DNA of 64,000 nucleotides. It comes from Alkalicoccobacillus murimartini (lineage in GTDB: Bacteria; Bacillota; Bacilli; Bacillales; Bacillaceae_D). The position numbers and the translations under genes were made by a program. Positions 45,590 to 55,698 of this stretch are shown piece by piece. The stretch covers positions 744,001 through 808,000 of the forward strand of contig NZ_JAUSUA010000001.1 of the NCBI RefSeq assembly GCF_030813245.1. The letters run 5' to 3'. The notes beneath the pieces are model-generated. The model searched no databases. It was given only the letters and a program-made list of their open reading frames with translations, and was not told the origin of the DNA. The first letter of the stretch is position 1. Every line of letters begins with the position of its first letter.

Positions 45590-46606
45590 TTAACGGTACA
45601 CGGTACCATTTCCTTTATACATAAGTTGTATATCTTCATTGCTTGTACCAACCAGTTCAAATAATTGCTCGATGTGGTACACACCTTTTGGCATCGCATT
45701 TTCATATATAACTCTTACCGTTAAAGCAGCTATTTGTGCCGTTATTCTTGTTTGGTTATTTCCTATAATGCATCGTTGGACATGAGCGCTAGATGAATAA
45801 GCGTCTACTTTTATTGCAAAGGTATCTGTTCCTCTATTGATTCGATCTAGCCATCGAATCATCCATTGGCGTACCTTTTTACTATTCAATAATTTGCTTA
45901 ACTGCACCATTCGAAGAGTAGCGGCCAACATTGTCAAAAGCTTTGAGTCAAAACAAAGCCTTGTTGTAACATTAGGTATGTGTAACGTATTAGGTAATGT
46001 ATGCTGATCAGAAAAGGGAAATCCATAGGTTGCTCTTTTTCCTAAATAAGAGCCAAAATCAATCTTTTTTTGATTGGTGAATGCATGTGTCATTTGTTTT
46101 AGTGTCCAATCAACTGCTGCGGGGCCGTGCTTCTCTCCACTTCCAAGCATGATCGAAATATCCAGCTGCAATACGTCACCCTGATCTTGAACAGCCTGTT
46201 GAGCTAATAAATTTGTTAGTCCTGGAGCCAGTCCAACGCTTATCAAACCAGTAGCCTGTAGTGAATGTTTATTTAGTTTAATTAATTCCTCTAAAAAATC
46301 CCCATTCGCCGTAATATCGATATAGTGAATTCCCACTTGCAAACACATTTTCACAAGTTCAGTTGAAATTAAATCAAGACACATCACAATAACGTTTACA
46401 TCTGAGAAGAATGTAGGCTGTGCTCTAGCATAAACGTCATAAACTAATGGCCATACGCGGCCTCCCGTTTCTTCTGAGAAGTCTTGGGCACTCTGTTTGT
46501 TCCGTCCAGCCGCATACACTTTGTTTGGAAAGTACTCAACAAGCTGATGACATATCATACGCCCTACCTTTCCGTAACCCCCAATTACTACAATCTTATC
46601 TCTCAT
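45590..46606 (-). CDS. Saccharopine dehydrogenase-like NAD(P)-binding protein
   Basis: Oxidoreductase-like protein of 338 residues. The N-terminal Rossmann fold has IVVIGGYGKVGRMICHQL and the family segment VGIHYIDITANGDFL; PGLTNLLAQQAV follows near residue 130. Saccharopine dehydrogenase-like proteins of this group in bacteria mostly lack a known substrate. It is divergent from a LuxR-type regulator, with 112 bases between, suggesting that the regulator controls it. Confidence 0.83.
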   Translation of the reverse strand: MRDKIVVIGGYGKVGRMICHQLVEYFPNKVYAAGRNKQSAQDFSEETGGRVWPLVYDVYARAQPTFFSDVNVIVMCLDLISTELVKMCLQVGIHYIDITANGDFLEELIKLNKHSLQATGLISVGLAPGLTNLLAQQAVQDQGDVLQLDISIMLGSGEKHGPAAVDWTLKQMTHAFTNQKKIDFGSYLGKRATYGFPFSDQHTLPNTLHIPNVTTRLCFDSKLLTMLAATLRMVQLSKLLNSKKVRQWMIRWLDRINRGTDTFAIKVDAYSSSAHVQRCIIGNNQTRITAQIAALTVRVIYENAMPKGVYHIEQLFELVGTSNEDIQLMYKGNGTVYR

Positions 46607-46718
46607 AAGGCCTCACTCTTTCTTTTATCTATGATAAACTACAACTAATAATTATTCTCAATTATAACTGACCCGTATTTTATTGCTATCCCACAAACAT
46701 GGGATTATTGGAGGCACC

Positions 46719-47723
46719 ATGACAAGCGAATATGCTACTTTACATCACTTAAGAACATACATTCGTAAAACGTTATTTAAGCATCTTATCTTTGATGCAG
46801 CGTGCATAACAACGGTAGATCCAAACTCATTATTGTCAACAGGATCTTTAACAGATGCAGAAATTGAGCCCTTTCATGATCAGCTGTTAGAAAATGAATA
46901 CCTTACTGAGGATCTTCTCTCACATGTGCAACTTGCTACAAGCCCTTCTATAAAAGCATATTCCTTACAACAAGCAGTCGATTCGGATTTGAGTGTCCGC
47001 CTACATACTATTTTGATGCCTGCTGGCTTTGGTGATGAACTTCGTATCGCTCTTGTTTCTAACAACAGGTGCTGGGGATTTATCAGTCTTTTCCGTAGAC
47101 AATCTCGTTCGTTTTTTAACAAGCTGGAATTAGACCAGGTAACCACATTGGCTCTTGACTTCGCTCAAACGATCGAAGAAATCGTTTCAAGACAAGCTAA
47201 GAAACATGTTGTCCTTGAATCAGGATTACTTGTTACATCTACTGACCTAAACGTGATCTATGTAAATACAGCTGGAGAACAATGGCTATCTAACTTCCGA
47301 ATTTGGGAAGGATTAAATCATTCGCAGCTCCCGCGTTCCATACATAGCCTTCGTGTTCAGTTACAGAAAGAGAACACACTAAAAGCGAATCTAGTTGTGA
47401 GTATTCCAACTGGAGGCTATGTACAGCTGCGCGCAGAACAACTGCATAAAAATGACCTGAGTACAGCGATTGCCTTTTATTTTGAAGAAGCTTCTTATAA
47501 GGATATCTACATCTATATAAAATCACGATATGATCTAAGCGATCGTGAGTCTGATGTGATTGAATATATCCAAAAAGGACTGTCCACTAAACAAGTAGCA
47601 GACAGTCTCTTTATTTCATCGTATACGGTTCAGGATCATCTTAAATCCATCTTCAGGAAGACCGGTGTGCACACACGCCGGGAATTGATTAGTCTTTTAC
47701 ATGGGTATAACCAAGATCATTGA
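46719..47723 (+). CDS. LuxR-type transcriptional regulator
   Basis: Regulator of 334 residues. The N-terminal half (about 1-160) looks like a GAF-type sensor; a PAS-like segment (LESGLLVTSTDLNVIYVNTAGEQWL) follows; the C-terminal 60 residues form a LuxR helix-turn-helix (LSDRESDVIEYIQKGLST; FISSYTVQDHLKSIFRKTGV). The ligand cannot be inferred. ATG 46719 follows TTGGAGG. Divergent from the saccharopine-dehydrogenase-like gene, and its 3' end converges on the broken trpS. Confidence 0.85.
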   Translation: MTSEYATLHHLRTYIRKTLFKHLIFDAACITTVDPNSLLSTGSLTDAEIEPFHDQLLENEYLTEDLLSHVQLATSPSIKAYSLQQAVDSDLSVRLHTILMPAGFGDELRIALVSNNRCWGFISLFRRQSRSFFNKLELDQVTTLALDFAQTIEEIVSRQAKKHVVLESGLLVTSTDLNVIYVNTAGEQWLSNFRIWEGLNHSQLPRSIHSLRVQLQKENTLKANLVVSIPTGGYVQLRAEQLHKNDLSTAIAFYFEEASYKDIYIYIKSRYDLSDRESDVIEYIQKGLSTKQVADSLFISSYTVQDHLKSIFRKTGVHTRRELISLLHGYNQDH

Positions 47724-47741
47724 AAAGAGATTTTTTTATAT

Positions 47742-48799
<1,058 letters not shown>

Positions 48800-48816
48800 G
48801 GCCATCACCTCCTTAA

Positions 48817-49095
48817 AAAACACAAAAAACCCCGTCCAAAAAGGACGAGGTTCTCGTGGTACCACCTTTGTTAGCTACTAAACCTAGCAACTCACTTTCC
48901 ATACGGAAGACAAACTCTAAGCCTTCAATACGCCTCTAGTTGATAACGGATAGAGAGACCCGATTACACCTACTTTGCATTCAGTGTAACGATTCAAAAG
49001 CCCATTCCAAAACAAAAGATGATTGGTTCGCAGCGACCACCAACTCTCTGAACATCTAGTTTGATTTGTACTCACTCTTCATCATCATCGTTGTG
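48817..49095 (-). promoter_or_regulatory. Tryptophan T-box riboswitch
   Basis: On the minus strand: a Stem I region with AGAGAGTTGGTGG and CTGCGAACC, a specifier loop GGAATGGGC whose TGG codon (49004-49002) designates tRNA-Trp, and the T-box AAAGGTGGTACCACG (48870-48855). This is followed by the terminator stem (CCTCGTCC/GGACGGGG, about 48830-48850) and a T run. Uncharged tRNA-Trp would stabilise the antiterminator and allow read-through to the leader ORF and trpS. Confidence 0.93.
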
Positions 49096-49112
49096 TTATT
49101 TGAACTCCTGCA

Positions 49113-49832
49113 TTATTCACCTAGGTCAACGTTGTGATACACCTGCTGAACATCTTCCAAATCTTCAAGTGCATCCACAAGCTTCTCAAATTGATCTTTT
49201 GATTCTTCAGGAATCTCTACATCATTTTGAGCAACCATCGTTAATTCAGCTACTGAGAACTCACTAACGCCTAATTTCTTAAACGCCTCTTGAACAGCAT
49301 GGAATTGCTCAGGATCTGCATGGACGATGACCGTGTCATCTTCTTGCACGATGTCCTTAACATCTACGTCTTCCTCCATCATATGTTCTAATACCGCATC
49401 CTCTGAATGGCCTTCAACACCAATGACTGCAGCTGCATCAAACATATAAGCAACAGAACCACTCACACCCATGTTTCCGCCATTTTTTCCAAAAGCCGCT
49501 CGCACATCAGATGCCGTGCGGTTTACGTTATTTGTAAGTGCATCTACGATGATCATTGAGCCATTTGGACCAAAGCCCTCATAACGAAGCTCATCATAGT
49601 TCTCATCTAATCCGCCTTTTGCCTTCTCAATGGCACGATCAATAATTGCTTTTGGCACATTATATGTCTTTGCACGCTCTAAAACTACTTTTAATGCTTG
49701 ATTTGATTCTGGATCTGGTTCACCTTGTTTAGCAACAACATAGATCTCCCGACCAAACTTTGCATAGATTCTACTTGTATTCGCATCCTTTGATGCTTTT
49801 TTTTCTTTAATATTATTCCATTTACGTCCCAT
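49113..49832 (-). CDS. yebC: YebC-family translation/transcription factor (YeeI type)
   Basis: Protein of 239 residues, same size as B. subtilis YeeI and starting [18 protein letters not shown]. The family features are the [11 protein letters not shown] segment, [19 protein letters not shown] and [19 protein letters not shown]. The YeeI branch (YebC2) has been linked to rescue of ribosomes stalled on difficult sequences such as polyproline. ATG 49832 is chosen because it gives the family N-terminus; a GTG three codons earlier is in the ribosome binding site region. It lies upstream of the trpS T-box on the same strand. Confidence 0.92.
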   Translation of the reverse strand: MGRKWNNIKEKKASKDANTSRIYAKFGREIYVVAKQGEPDPESNQALKVVLERAKTYNVPKAIIDRAIEKAKGGLDENYDELRYEGFGPNGSMIIVDALTNNVNRTASDVRAAFGKNGGNMGVSGSVAYMFDAAAVIGVEGHSEDAVLEHMMEEDVDVKDIVQEDDTVIVHADPEQFHAVQEAFKKLGVSEFSVAELTMVAQNDVEIPEESKDQFEKLVDALEDLEDVQQVYHNVDLGE

Positions 49833-50018
49833 TACGAACACTCACTTTCCCTTGAACTCTATGAGTTAATCATATCCTAACTCATATGTTTCTGACAAGG
49901 TGTTAGGACACCCCTTCCGATAATATACTGTAAAAAGTTGTTTTAAAGTGGAATTATCAGGGTATCTATTTAGCTGTGCACTAGTAATTATTCTAAACAT
50001 TAATTAGGAGCTGAGGTA

Positions 50019-50315
50019 TTGAAAAGAGTTGAAGTCAAGAAATTAGCCATTGGTAGCGTATTAAAAAGTGCCATTTATTTTTATTTTATCCCCATTATCC
50101 TTATGATCTTTGGTTTGATCGTTGTAACGATTATCCTCATTGCTCAGGATGAAGCCCCTGGCTATGTCATCATTCCTGCTTTCTTAATCGGGATTGTTTT
50201 TTATACAGGGCTGTACGCTGGAATCATTGCATTAGTGACACTCTGCTACAATTGGTTAGCAGGTAAATTTGGCGGACTTATTGTAACGATTAAAGATGTA
50301 GATACGGAAGAATGA
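50019..50315 (+). CDS. Small two-helix membrane protein (DUF3566-like)
   Basis: Protein of 98 residues with a basic N-terminus (KRVEVKKLAIGSVLKSAIYFY), two membrane helices (about 20-42 and 52-80) and a C-terminal strand GGLIVTIKDVD. The layout is like the DUF3566 transmembrane domain family of Firmicutes. Function unknown. TTG start at 50019 with AGGAG eight bases upstream. A terminator follows. Confidence 0.65.
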   Translation: MKRVEVKKLAIGSVLKSAIYFYFIPIILMIFGLIVVTIILIAQDEAPGYVIIPAFLIGIVFYTGLYAGIIALVTLCYNWLAGKFGGLIVTIKDVDTEE

Positions 50316-50323
50316 TTACCAAG

Positions 50324-50356
50324 AGCTTGCCTAGTGAGTGCACAGGCAAGCTTTTA
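50324..50356 (+). terminator. Terminator after the small membrane protein gene
   Basis: AGCTTGCCT (50324-50332) pairs with AGGCAAGCT (50344-50352), then TTTATCTT. Confidence 0.82.
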
Positions 50357-50405
50357 TCTTATTATGAACTAAAATATACACCCGTATAGTAATTGATACA
50401 AAAAA

Positions 50406-50435
50406 ACTCACTAATCCATTTAAGGATCAGTGAGT
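50406..50435 (-). terminator. Terminator of the pigment operon
   Basis: ACTCACTAATCC (50406-50417) and GGATCAGTGAGT (50424-50435) form an 11-of-12-bp stem; on the minus strand a run of seven T follows. Confidence 0.88.
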
Positions 50436-50447
50436 GTAAACATTCAT

Positions 50448-51953
50448 TTACCCAGTATAACGTCCTGACTGCAGTTCATCTTCAAGAATTAAGTCTGCAG
50501 TGAGTTGTCCCGACAATGTGACCATTGGAACCCCTCCACCTGGATGAGTTGAGCCTCCCACAAAATAAAGATTAGACAACACCTGACTTCGGCTTGGAAT
50601 TTTGAAGCCACCATTCGTTTTTCGATCTGCTGCGACTCCGTAAATTGAGCCACCATTAGATCCGTATAATTTATTAAGATCATTTGGCGTAAAGACATAT
50701 TCAAATTCAATATGTTCACGAATCTTGGTTAAGCCATTGCGTTCGAGCTTGGTAAGAACGGTTTCACGATAGGTATCTTTATACAGATCCCAGTTCTCTC
50801 CATCCTTTAAAGGCGGGACATGAGTCAGTACAAAATGATTCTCTGCTCCAATTGGTGCTTGTAACGGATCAGACTTAGACGATATCCCTACATACACGGT
50901 TGGATCATCAGCTGGTCGTTTTTCCTCAAAGATTTGTTTGAATTCTAACTTGGGATCCTTCGAGAAAAAGAAATTATGATGAGCAAGTTGCGGATACGTG
51001 TGGTTTATGCCCAGAAGGAGCACTAACCCAGAAACACTTGGTTCGTAGTTGCTCAGCTTCTTAACTTCTTGTGCTGCTTTTGGAGCTTTCGAGAGTAACT
51101 GATTATACGTTGGTATAACCTCAAGATTTGAAACAATGATGTCCGCACCAACAATCTCTCCGCTCGCTAGTTGAACTGATTGTGCCCGTCCATCCGACTC
51201 TATGATTCGTTCAACTCTTGCATTCGTACAAATCTCTACATCAAGCTCATGTAGCACTCGTTCCATCGCTCGAATGATGTTATACATGCCGCCTTCAACA
51301 TAATGTACGCCTAAACCAAATTGAACATAAGCAAGTTGTGATAAGACAGCTGGAGCTTGATACGGAGATGACCCTACATACATAACTAAGAAATCAAGAA
51401 ATTGCTGAATGTGAGGATCACGTATATATTTTTTTGTAGCCTGGTTCATACTTTTCATTGGATCCATCGCAAGCAAATCTTTAAAGCTATGCAAGGTACG
51501 CAAATCCTTTAATCCACTTAAGCTTTTTTGATAGAAGCTTTTGGTACATAGCTCATAGATTTGACTACTATAATGAAGATAATCAAGAAACCCAGACTTA
51601 TCCTCTGGAGAAATTTTATCAATTTCAGCTAGCATATCCGGTAAATCACCTTTAAGATCAATGGATACACCATCCTCAAAAAACGTTCGCCATTGAGGTT
51701 CAATTCGCTTGATCGTTAGATAATCAGAGAGTTTACGTCCAGCACGTGTAAACAATTGTTCCAAAGTCCATGGCATCGTCAAAATGGATGGCCCTGTATC
51801 AAACGTATAGCCAGAACCGCTTCGGATATTACACTTTCCCCCGATTCGCTCATTGGCTTCTAAGACTTGAACCTGATATCCTTCTGATGCTAGGCTTATT
51901 GCTGATGATAACCCACCAATTCCGCCACCAATTACAATTACTTTCGTCTTCAC
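50448..51953 (-). CDS. CrtI/CrtN-family carotenoid desaturase or oxygenase
   Basis: FAD-dependent enzyme of 501 residues. The dinucleotide-binding motif VIVIGGGIGGLSSAISLA is at the N-terminus, followed by RIGGKCNIRSGSGYTFDTGPS; the C-terminal FAD motif GGSTHPGGGVPMVTLSGQL is typical of the phytoene/diapophytoene desaturase superfamily. In C30 pathways of bacilli and staphylococci, relatives are CrtN (desaturase) and CrtP/CrtNb (oxygenase); I cannot separate them safely. No squalene/diapophytoene synthase (crtM) is in the window. It is the last gene of a four-gene operon behind sdpR-sdpI and a methyltransferase. Confidence 0.88.
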   Translation of the reverse strand: MKTKVIVIGGGIGGLSSAISLASEGYQVQVLEANERIGGKCNIRSGSGYTFDTGPSILTMPWTLEQLFTRAGRKLSDYLTIKRIEPQWRTFFEDGVSIDLKGDLPDMLAEIDKISPEDKSGFLDYLHYSSQIYELCTKSFYQKSLSGLKDLRTLHSFKDLLAMDPMKSMNQATKKYIRDPHIQQFLDFLVMYVGSSPYQAPAVLSQLAYVQFGLGVHYVEGGMYNIIRAMERVLHELDVEICTNARVERIIESDGRAQSVQLASGEIVGADIIVSNLEVIPTYNQLLSKAPKAAQEVKKLSNYEPSVSGLVLLLGINHTYPQLAHHNFFFSKDPKLEFKQIFEEKRPADDPTVYVGISSKSDPLQAPIGAENHFVLTHVPPLKDGENWDLYKDTYRETVLTKLERNGLTKIREHIEFEYVFTPNDLNKLYGSNGGSIYGVAADRKTNGGFKIPSRSQVLSNLYFVGGSTHPGGGVPMVTLSGQLTADLILEDELQSGRYTG

Positions 51954-51973
51954 ACGTAGTTACCCCTTTTCTC

Positions 51974-52534
51974 TTAATAGATCCAAGGCAGTAAAATCCA
52001 GCGCTGTTGCTTCCATTGATCATAGGTTCCACCCAATGCTTCCGTTAACATGGCCTCTTCCAATTTAATTCGAAAAAGCAATGTAGGAAGAACGAGCAAG
52101 ATAGTGGTTACCAAACCTACCCATGAAGCTAGGTAGCTGGATAGACCAATCATACAAATGAATAAGGCTGTATATAAAGGGTGCCTCATATACCGATATG
52201 GACCATGACCAACTAGCTTTTTATCAGCAGATACCTGAACATGCCTTGTAAATTCTTGCTTTAACGTCAGCATTGACCAGTATCTGAGAAAAATACCTAT
52301 AAAGTAGAGAATAAGGCTAAACCATATAAAAAAAAGATGTGTGGTAGTAATCTCACTCAACTCACGAATGAGCAGGCTAACGATTACACACAGTATAATT
52401 GTACCTAGAATCAAGTAATAACTTCTTTGTTCCTTTGATTGAGCATTGGTTTTGGTCCGAGATCCCCTAAACAACATAAACTCCAGTAACCAACTAACAC
52501 TTAACACAAGAAAGACCCATTCTTGGATATCCAT
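51974..52534 (-). CDS. Isoprenylcysteine carboxyl methyltransferase-like membrane protein
   Basis: Membrane protein of 186 residues with five helices. The C-terminal signature VGHGPYRYMRHPLYTALFIC and ALGGTYDQW, with the conserved His/Arg that binds SAM, identify the ICMT/PEMT family. The substrate is not known; next to a carotenoid enzyme, methyl-esterification of a carotenoid carboxylate is plausible because methyl-esterified apocarotenoids occur in related bacteria. ATG 52534 with GGAAGGGAG upstream. The gap to the desaturase gene is 20 bases and to sdpI 21 bases. Confidence 0.8.
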   Translation of the reverse strand: MDIQEWVFLVLSVSWLLEFMLFRGSRTKTNAQSKEQRSYYLILGTIILCVIVSLLIRELSEITTTHLFFIWFSLILYFIGIFLRYWSMLTLKQEFTRHVQVSADKKLVGHGPYRYMRHPLYTALFICMIGLSSYLASWVGLVTTILLVLPTLLFRIKLEEAMLTEALGGTYDQWKQQRWILLPWIY

Positions 52535-52555
52535 TGGACTCCCTTCCACTCATGA

Positions 52556-53161
52556 TTAATTGGATGTGATTCGACGGTACGTTACAGCGGAATAATATTG
52601 AATAATAACCACAATGAGAAGAACAGGAATGAGAATGACAGCCATTTGATAAGACGGAGCAATAATTGAACCGATAAAAATAAGTAAACCACACGCGAAA
52701 AAAAGTTTCCCAGCTAGTCGGTTCACAATGGCCCAAACTTTATCGTTTTGAAGTGTCCATCGATTCCGCGCTCCAAAAATAGCATTCCGTTTTACTTGTG
52801 GCATGATATTGCCAATAAGCATCATTAAAGCCCCTAAACTTATACCCAGAGTGACTTCTACATTAATAGTATAATCAAGACCACTAAGGATTATAATGGC
52901 ATGGATGATAAATAAGAACGCTGGTAACACAGAGTAAATAAATTGGGTCACCTTTGCTTGTCGATTAAACAAATAATTGATAAAAAACATGAGCAGCATA
53001 AAGGCTGGCATGATAGAAACAGCCGCCAAAGTTGGAAGAGTGTTTGTTACCTCCCCATTTGTCCAATGAACAGCTAGTCGATCAGGTAATTGATTATACG
53101 TAGCTGCACTTAAAATAATCGATGCTACAAACAAAGACATTGCGATAAACGTTGCTTTCAT
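52556..53161 (-). CDS. sdpI: SdpI-family membrane immunity protein
   Basis: Membrane protein of 201 residues with six helices. The N-terminal DUF1648 motif (YNQLPDRLAVHWTNGEVTN) and the C-terminal RNAIFGARNRWTLQNDKVWAIVNR region are the hallmarks of SdpI, which protects B. subtilis against the SdpC toxin and sequesters SdpR at the membrane when toxin is present. Start at ATG 53161 behind GGAGAGGA, one base after the sdpR stop. No sdpABC toxin genes lie in the window, so it may serve as defence against toxins of others or as a sensor. Confidence 0.9.
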   Translation of the reverse strand: MKATFIAMSLFVASIILSAATYNQLPDRLAVHWTNGEVTNTLPTLAAVSIMPAFMLLMFFINYLFNRQAKVTQFIYSVLPAFLFIIHAIIILSGLDYTINVEVTLGISLGALMMLIGNIMPQVKRNAIFGARNRWTLQNDKVWAIVNRLAGKLFFACGLLIFIGSIIAPSYQMAVILIPVLLIVVIIQYYSAVTYRRITSN

Positions 53162-53162
53162 T

Positions 53163-53432
53163 CTAGTCCTCTCCTTTATTTTTGAATTGATGTAACCAGG
53201 CAAACACATCTTGTAAAACCGTTGTATTTAACGTGTGGTAAATGTATTGCCCTCTTTTATCGGCTGTGACGAGGTCTGCCTGCTTTAAGAGTTGTAGATG
53301 ATGAGAAATACTTGGTTTACTCATATCAAAATGCTCAGCAATCTCAGATGCCGTTAAACAGCCATGTTTACTTAATAAACTCATGATCTCCCTTCTCGTT
53401 TCATCGTTTAAAGCTTTAAACAATTCATTCAC
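53163..53432 (-). CDS. sdpR: SdpR-like ArsR-family repressor
   Basis: Winged-helix regulator of 89 residues, the size of SdpR (90). The core TRREIMSLLSKHGCLTASEI, the recognition helix MSKPSISHHLQLLKQADLV and YHTLNTTVLQDVFAWLHQF match the SdpR subgroup; the metal-binding Cys pairs of ArsR are absent. GTG start at 53432 behind GAGGAGCC; the upstream in-frame ATG at 53465 lies in the operator. SdpR represses its own operon until bound SdpI titrates it. First gene of the sdpR-sdpI-ICMT-crt operon. Confidence 0.88.
   Translation of the reverse strand: MNELFKALNDETRREIMSLLSKHGCLTASEIAEHFDMSKPSISHHLQLLKQADLVTADKRGQYIYHTLNTTVLQDVFAWLHQFKNKGED
53390..53397 (-). other. GAGAAGGG, SpoIIIE recognition-type octamer
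   Basis: Reads GAGAAGGG on the minus strand, right of dif, so it points to the terminus as expected. It lies in the sdpR coding region. Confidence 0.4.
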
Positions 53433-53446
53433 AGCCTTGGCTCCTC

Positions 53447-53521
53447 TAATTAAGTAATTAAACAACTATCTAATTACAGGATATCATAATTAGGTAATTA
53501 AGCAACTGTCTAATTACTAGG
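53447..53521. repeat. Tandem operator repeats at the sdpR promoter
   Basis: Two copies of a 31-base element (from 53447 and 53487, period 40 bases, 28 of 31 identical). Each contains TAATTA at both ends (TAATTA-x2-TAATTA...TAATTAC). On the minus strand a TAGACA and a TATGAT form a promoter that these repeats cover. Likely SdpR binding sites on the same face of the helix. Confidence 0.8.
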
Positions 53522-53599
53522 TATATTTTTGAATTCAACAGGAATGGACACTACGCGAGTTAAAGATTTTTTTGCACACAAATACCTTACCAACAAATG

Positions 53600-53630
53600 A
53601 AGCCGACTCAAAAGGGAGTCGGCTTTTCAT
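53600..53630 (-). terminator. htpG terminator
   Basis: AAGCCGACTC (53600-53609) pairs perfectly with GAGTCGGCTT (53616-53625); T-rich flanks on both strands. Confidence 0.8.
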
Positions 53631-53638
53631 TATTCTAT

Positions 53639-55519
53639 TTAAACCATGACCTTACACATATCTTTTGTAAATTCTACAGGATCTTCAAGTGGAAGTCCTT
53701 CAATCAATAGTGCTTGGCTATATAACAGATTTGTGTATAGCGTTAGCTTCTCTTGATCCGTTTCATGAGCTGCTTTGATGGCCTTAAAGACATCATGATT
53801 TGGATTGATTTCTAGGACTTTCTCTGCTTTGACATGCTGGTTATCTGGCATCGCCTGCAGGACCTTCTCCATTTCAATAGTCACTTCACCTTCTGCAGTT
53901 AAGAAAACAGGATGTGTTTTTAATCGTTTTGATAGACGAACATCCTTCACTTTTCCTGAAAGGACCGATTTCATTGTCTCAAAAAGAGCCTTATTTGCAT
54001 CCTTTTCCTCTTCAGACTCCTCTGTATCATCTTCATCCATTTTCAGATCCGCACTAGAAACGGACTGGAACTCTTTTTCTTGATAGCTTTGTAGCATTTT
54101 AATCGCAAATTCATCCACATCTTCCGTGAAATATAAGATCTCATAGCCTTTATCCGCAACAATCTCTGTCTGTGGTAATTTCTCAATGCGTTCTACAGAT
54201 TCACCCGTTGCATAATAAATGTAGCTTTGATCTTCCTTCATACGTGAAACATATTCAGAAAGAGAAACTAAGCCTTTTTCTGTAGAAGAATGGAATAATA
54301 ATAAATCCTCGAGTACCTTTTTGTTCGCACCATAGTCATTATATACACCAAATTTTAGCTGGCGACCAAATGACTGATAGAACGTCTCATAGGCTTCTCG
54401 TTGATTTTTTAACAGGGTTTGCAGCTGAGATTTAATTTTAGACTGAATGTTTTTAGCAATAAGCTTCAATTGACGGTCATGCTGAAGCATCTCTCTTGAA
54501 ATATTTAATGAAAGGTCTTCAGAATCAACCATCCCTTTAACAAAACTAAAGAAATCAGGTAATAAATCCGCACATTTCTCCATAATCAGTACGCCATTTG
54601 CATACAGTTCAAGGCCTTTTTCATACTCTTTTGAGTAAAAATCAAATGGTGTATTCTCCGGAATAAACAGGATCGAGTTGTAACGAACGGCTCCATCTAC
54701 ACTTAAATGAATGTGCTCAAGTGGCTTATCAAAACCGTAGCGCTTATCTTGATAAAACTGCTCATAGTCTTCCTTCGTTAATTCACTTTTGTTTTTGCGC
54801 CAAATTGGCACCATGCTATTAATCGTTTGAATTTCCTGAACTTCCTCTGTCTCACCCTCTTCGCCACCTTCTTTTGGCTTAAATGTGGAGACATCCATTT
54901 TAATTGGGAAGCGGATAAAGTCAGAATATTTCTTAACGATCGCTTTCAAACGATAGTCTTCAAGAAACTCATCAAACGATTCATCTTCGGTATTTTCTTT
55001 AATATGTAATGTGATTTCCGTTCCAGGTGTGTCTTTAACAGTCTCTTCAATAGTGTATCCATCACTTCCATCAGACTGCCACTTGTACGCTGTGTCAGCA
55101 TCAACAGACTTACTATTCACAGTCACCATGTCAGCTACCATAAAAGCTGAATAAAAACCTACACCAAATTGGCCAATAATATCATGACCATCCTTGATTT
55201 CGTTTGTTTTCTTAAAAGCTAGTGAACCACTTTTCGCGATGGTGCCCAAGTTATTCTCTAACTCTTCTTTTGTCATGCCAATGCCTGTATCTATTAATGT
55301 CAGCGTTCGTTTTTCTTTATCCGCCGTGATATGGATCGCATATTGATCTTGCTCAAAGCTTATTGCATCATCTGTTAGTGCACGATAATACAATTTATCA
55401 ATCGCATCACTTGAATTAGAGATTAATTCTCTGAGAAAGATCTCCTTCTGAGTGTAAATGGAATTAATCATCATTTCCAAGAGACGTTTAGATTCAGCCT
55501 GAAACTGCTTTTTTTCCAT
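53639..55519 (-). CDS. htpG: Hsp90 chaperone HtpG
   Basis: ATP-dependent chaperone of 626 residues, the same length as B. subtilis HtpG. N-terminal GHKL ATPase: [17 protein letters not shown] (ATP/Mg Asn), [26 protein letters not shown]. The middle domain has the catalytic-loop Arg region ([18 protein letters not shown]), and a highly charged linker ([16 protein letters not shown]) precedes the C-terminal dimer domain. ATG 55519 follows AAGGAAGGTG; the GTG/ATG 21 codons upstream are not used. A CIRCE-type operator lies at the transcription start, so HrcA should control it. Confidence 0.97.
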   Translation of the reverse strand: MEKKQFQAESKRLLEMMINSIYTQKEIFLRELISNSSDAIDKLYYRALTDDAISFEQDQYAIHITADKEKRTLTLIDTGIGMTKEELENNLGTIAKSGSLAFKKTNEIKDGHDIIGQFGVGFYSAFMVADMVTVNSKSVDADTAYKWQSDGSDGYTIEETVKDTPGTEITLHIKENTEDESFDEFLEDYRLKAIVKKYSDFIRFPIKMDVSTFKPKEGGEEGETEEVQEIQTINSMVPIWRKNKSELTKEDYEQFYQDKRYGFDKPLEHIHLSVDGAVRYNSILFIPENTPFDFYSKEYEKGLELYANGVLIMEKCADLLPDFFSFVKGMVDSEDLSLNISREMLQHDRQLKLIAKNIQSKIKSQLQTLLKNQREAYETFYQSFGRQLKFGVYNDYGANKKVLEDLLLFHSSTEKGLVSLSEYVSRMKEDQSYIYYATGESVERIEKLPQTEIVADKGYEILYFTEDVDEFAIKMLQSYQEKEFQSVSSADLKMDEDDTEESEEEKDANKALFETMKSVLSGKVKDVRLSKRLKTHPVFLTAEGEVTIEMEKVLQAMPDNQHVKAEKVLEINPNHDVFKAIKAAHETDQEKLTLYTNLLYSQALLIEGLPLEDPVEFTKDMCKVMV

Positions 55520-55552
55520 TAGAAACACCTTCCTTACCATTCGATTTTAATA

Positions 55553-55579
55553 TTAGCACTTGCAATCGCAGAGTGCTAA
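55553..55579 (-). promoter_or_regulatory. CIRCE (HrcA) operator upstream of htpG
   Basis: TTAGCACTT-N9-GAGTGCTAA matches the CIRCE consensus TTAGCACTC-N9-GAGTGCTAA at 17 of 18 positions. It begins a few bases downstream of the predicted start site. Confidence 0.93.
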
Positions 55580-55589
55580 CTTAATTATC

Positions 55590-55617
55590 ATTTTACACAT
55601 TTGACTGAACACGTCAA
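55590..55617 (-). promoter_or_regulatory. htpG promoter
   Basis: On the minus strand TTGACG (55617-55612) and TAAAAT (55595-55590) are 16 bases apart; transcription would start next to the CIRCE element. Confidence 0.75.
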
Positions 55618-55636
55618 CACATTCCATCGTTCAAAT

Positions 55637-55665
55637 GTATAAATGGAGCCTACCAGAACAAACTA
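55637..55665 (+). promoter_or_regulatory. Sigma-G-like promoter of the ger operon
   Basis: GTATA (55637-55641) fits the sigma-G -35 GNATR; CAAACTA (55659-55665) fits the -10 CATNNTA at four of five fixed positions, 17 bases apart. Germination receptor operons are sigma-G controlled in B. subtilis. Confidence 0.55.
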
Positions 55666-55698
55666 ATTTAAATCATGGAGAGAAGAAGGTGATACTAG

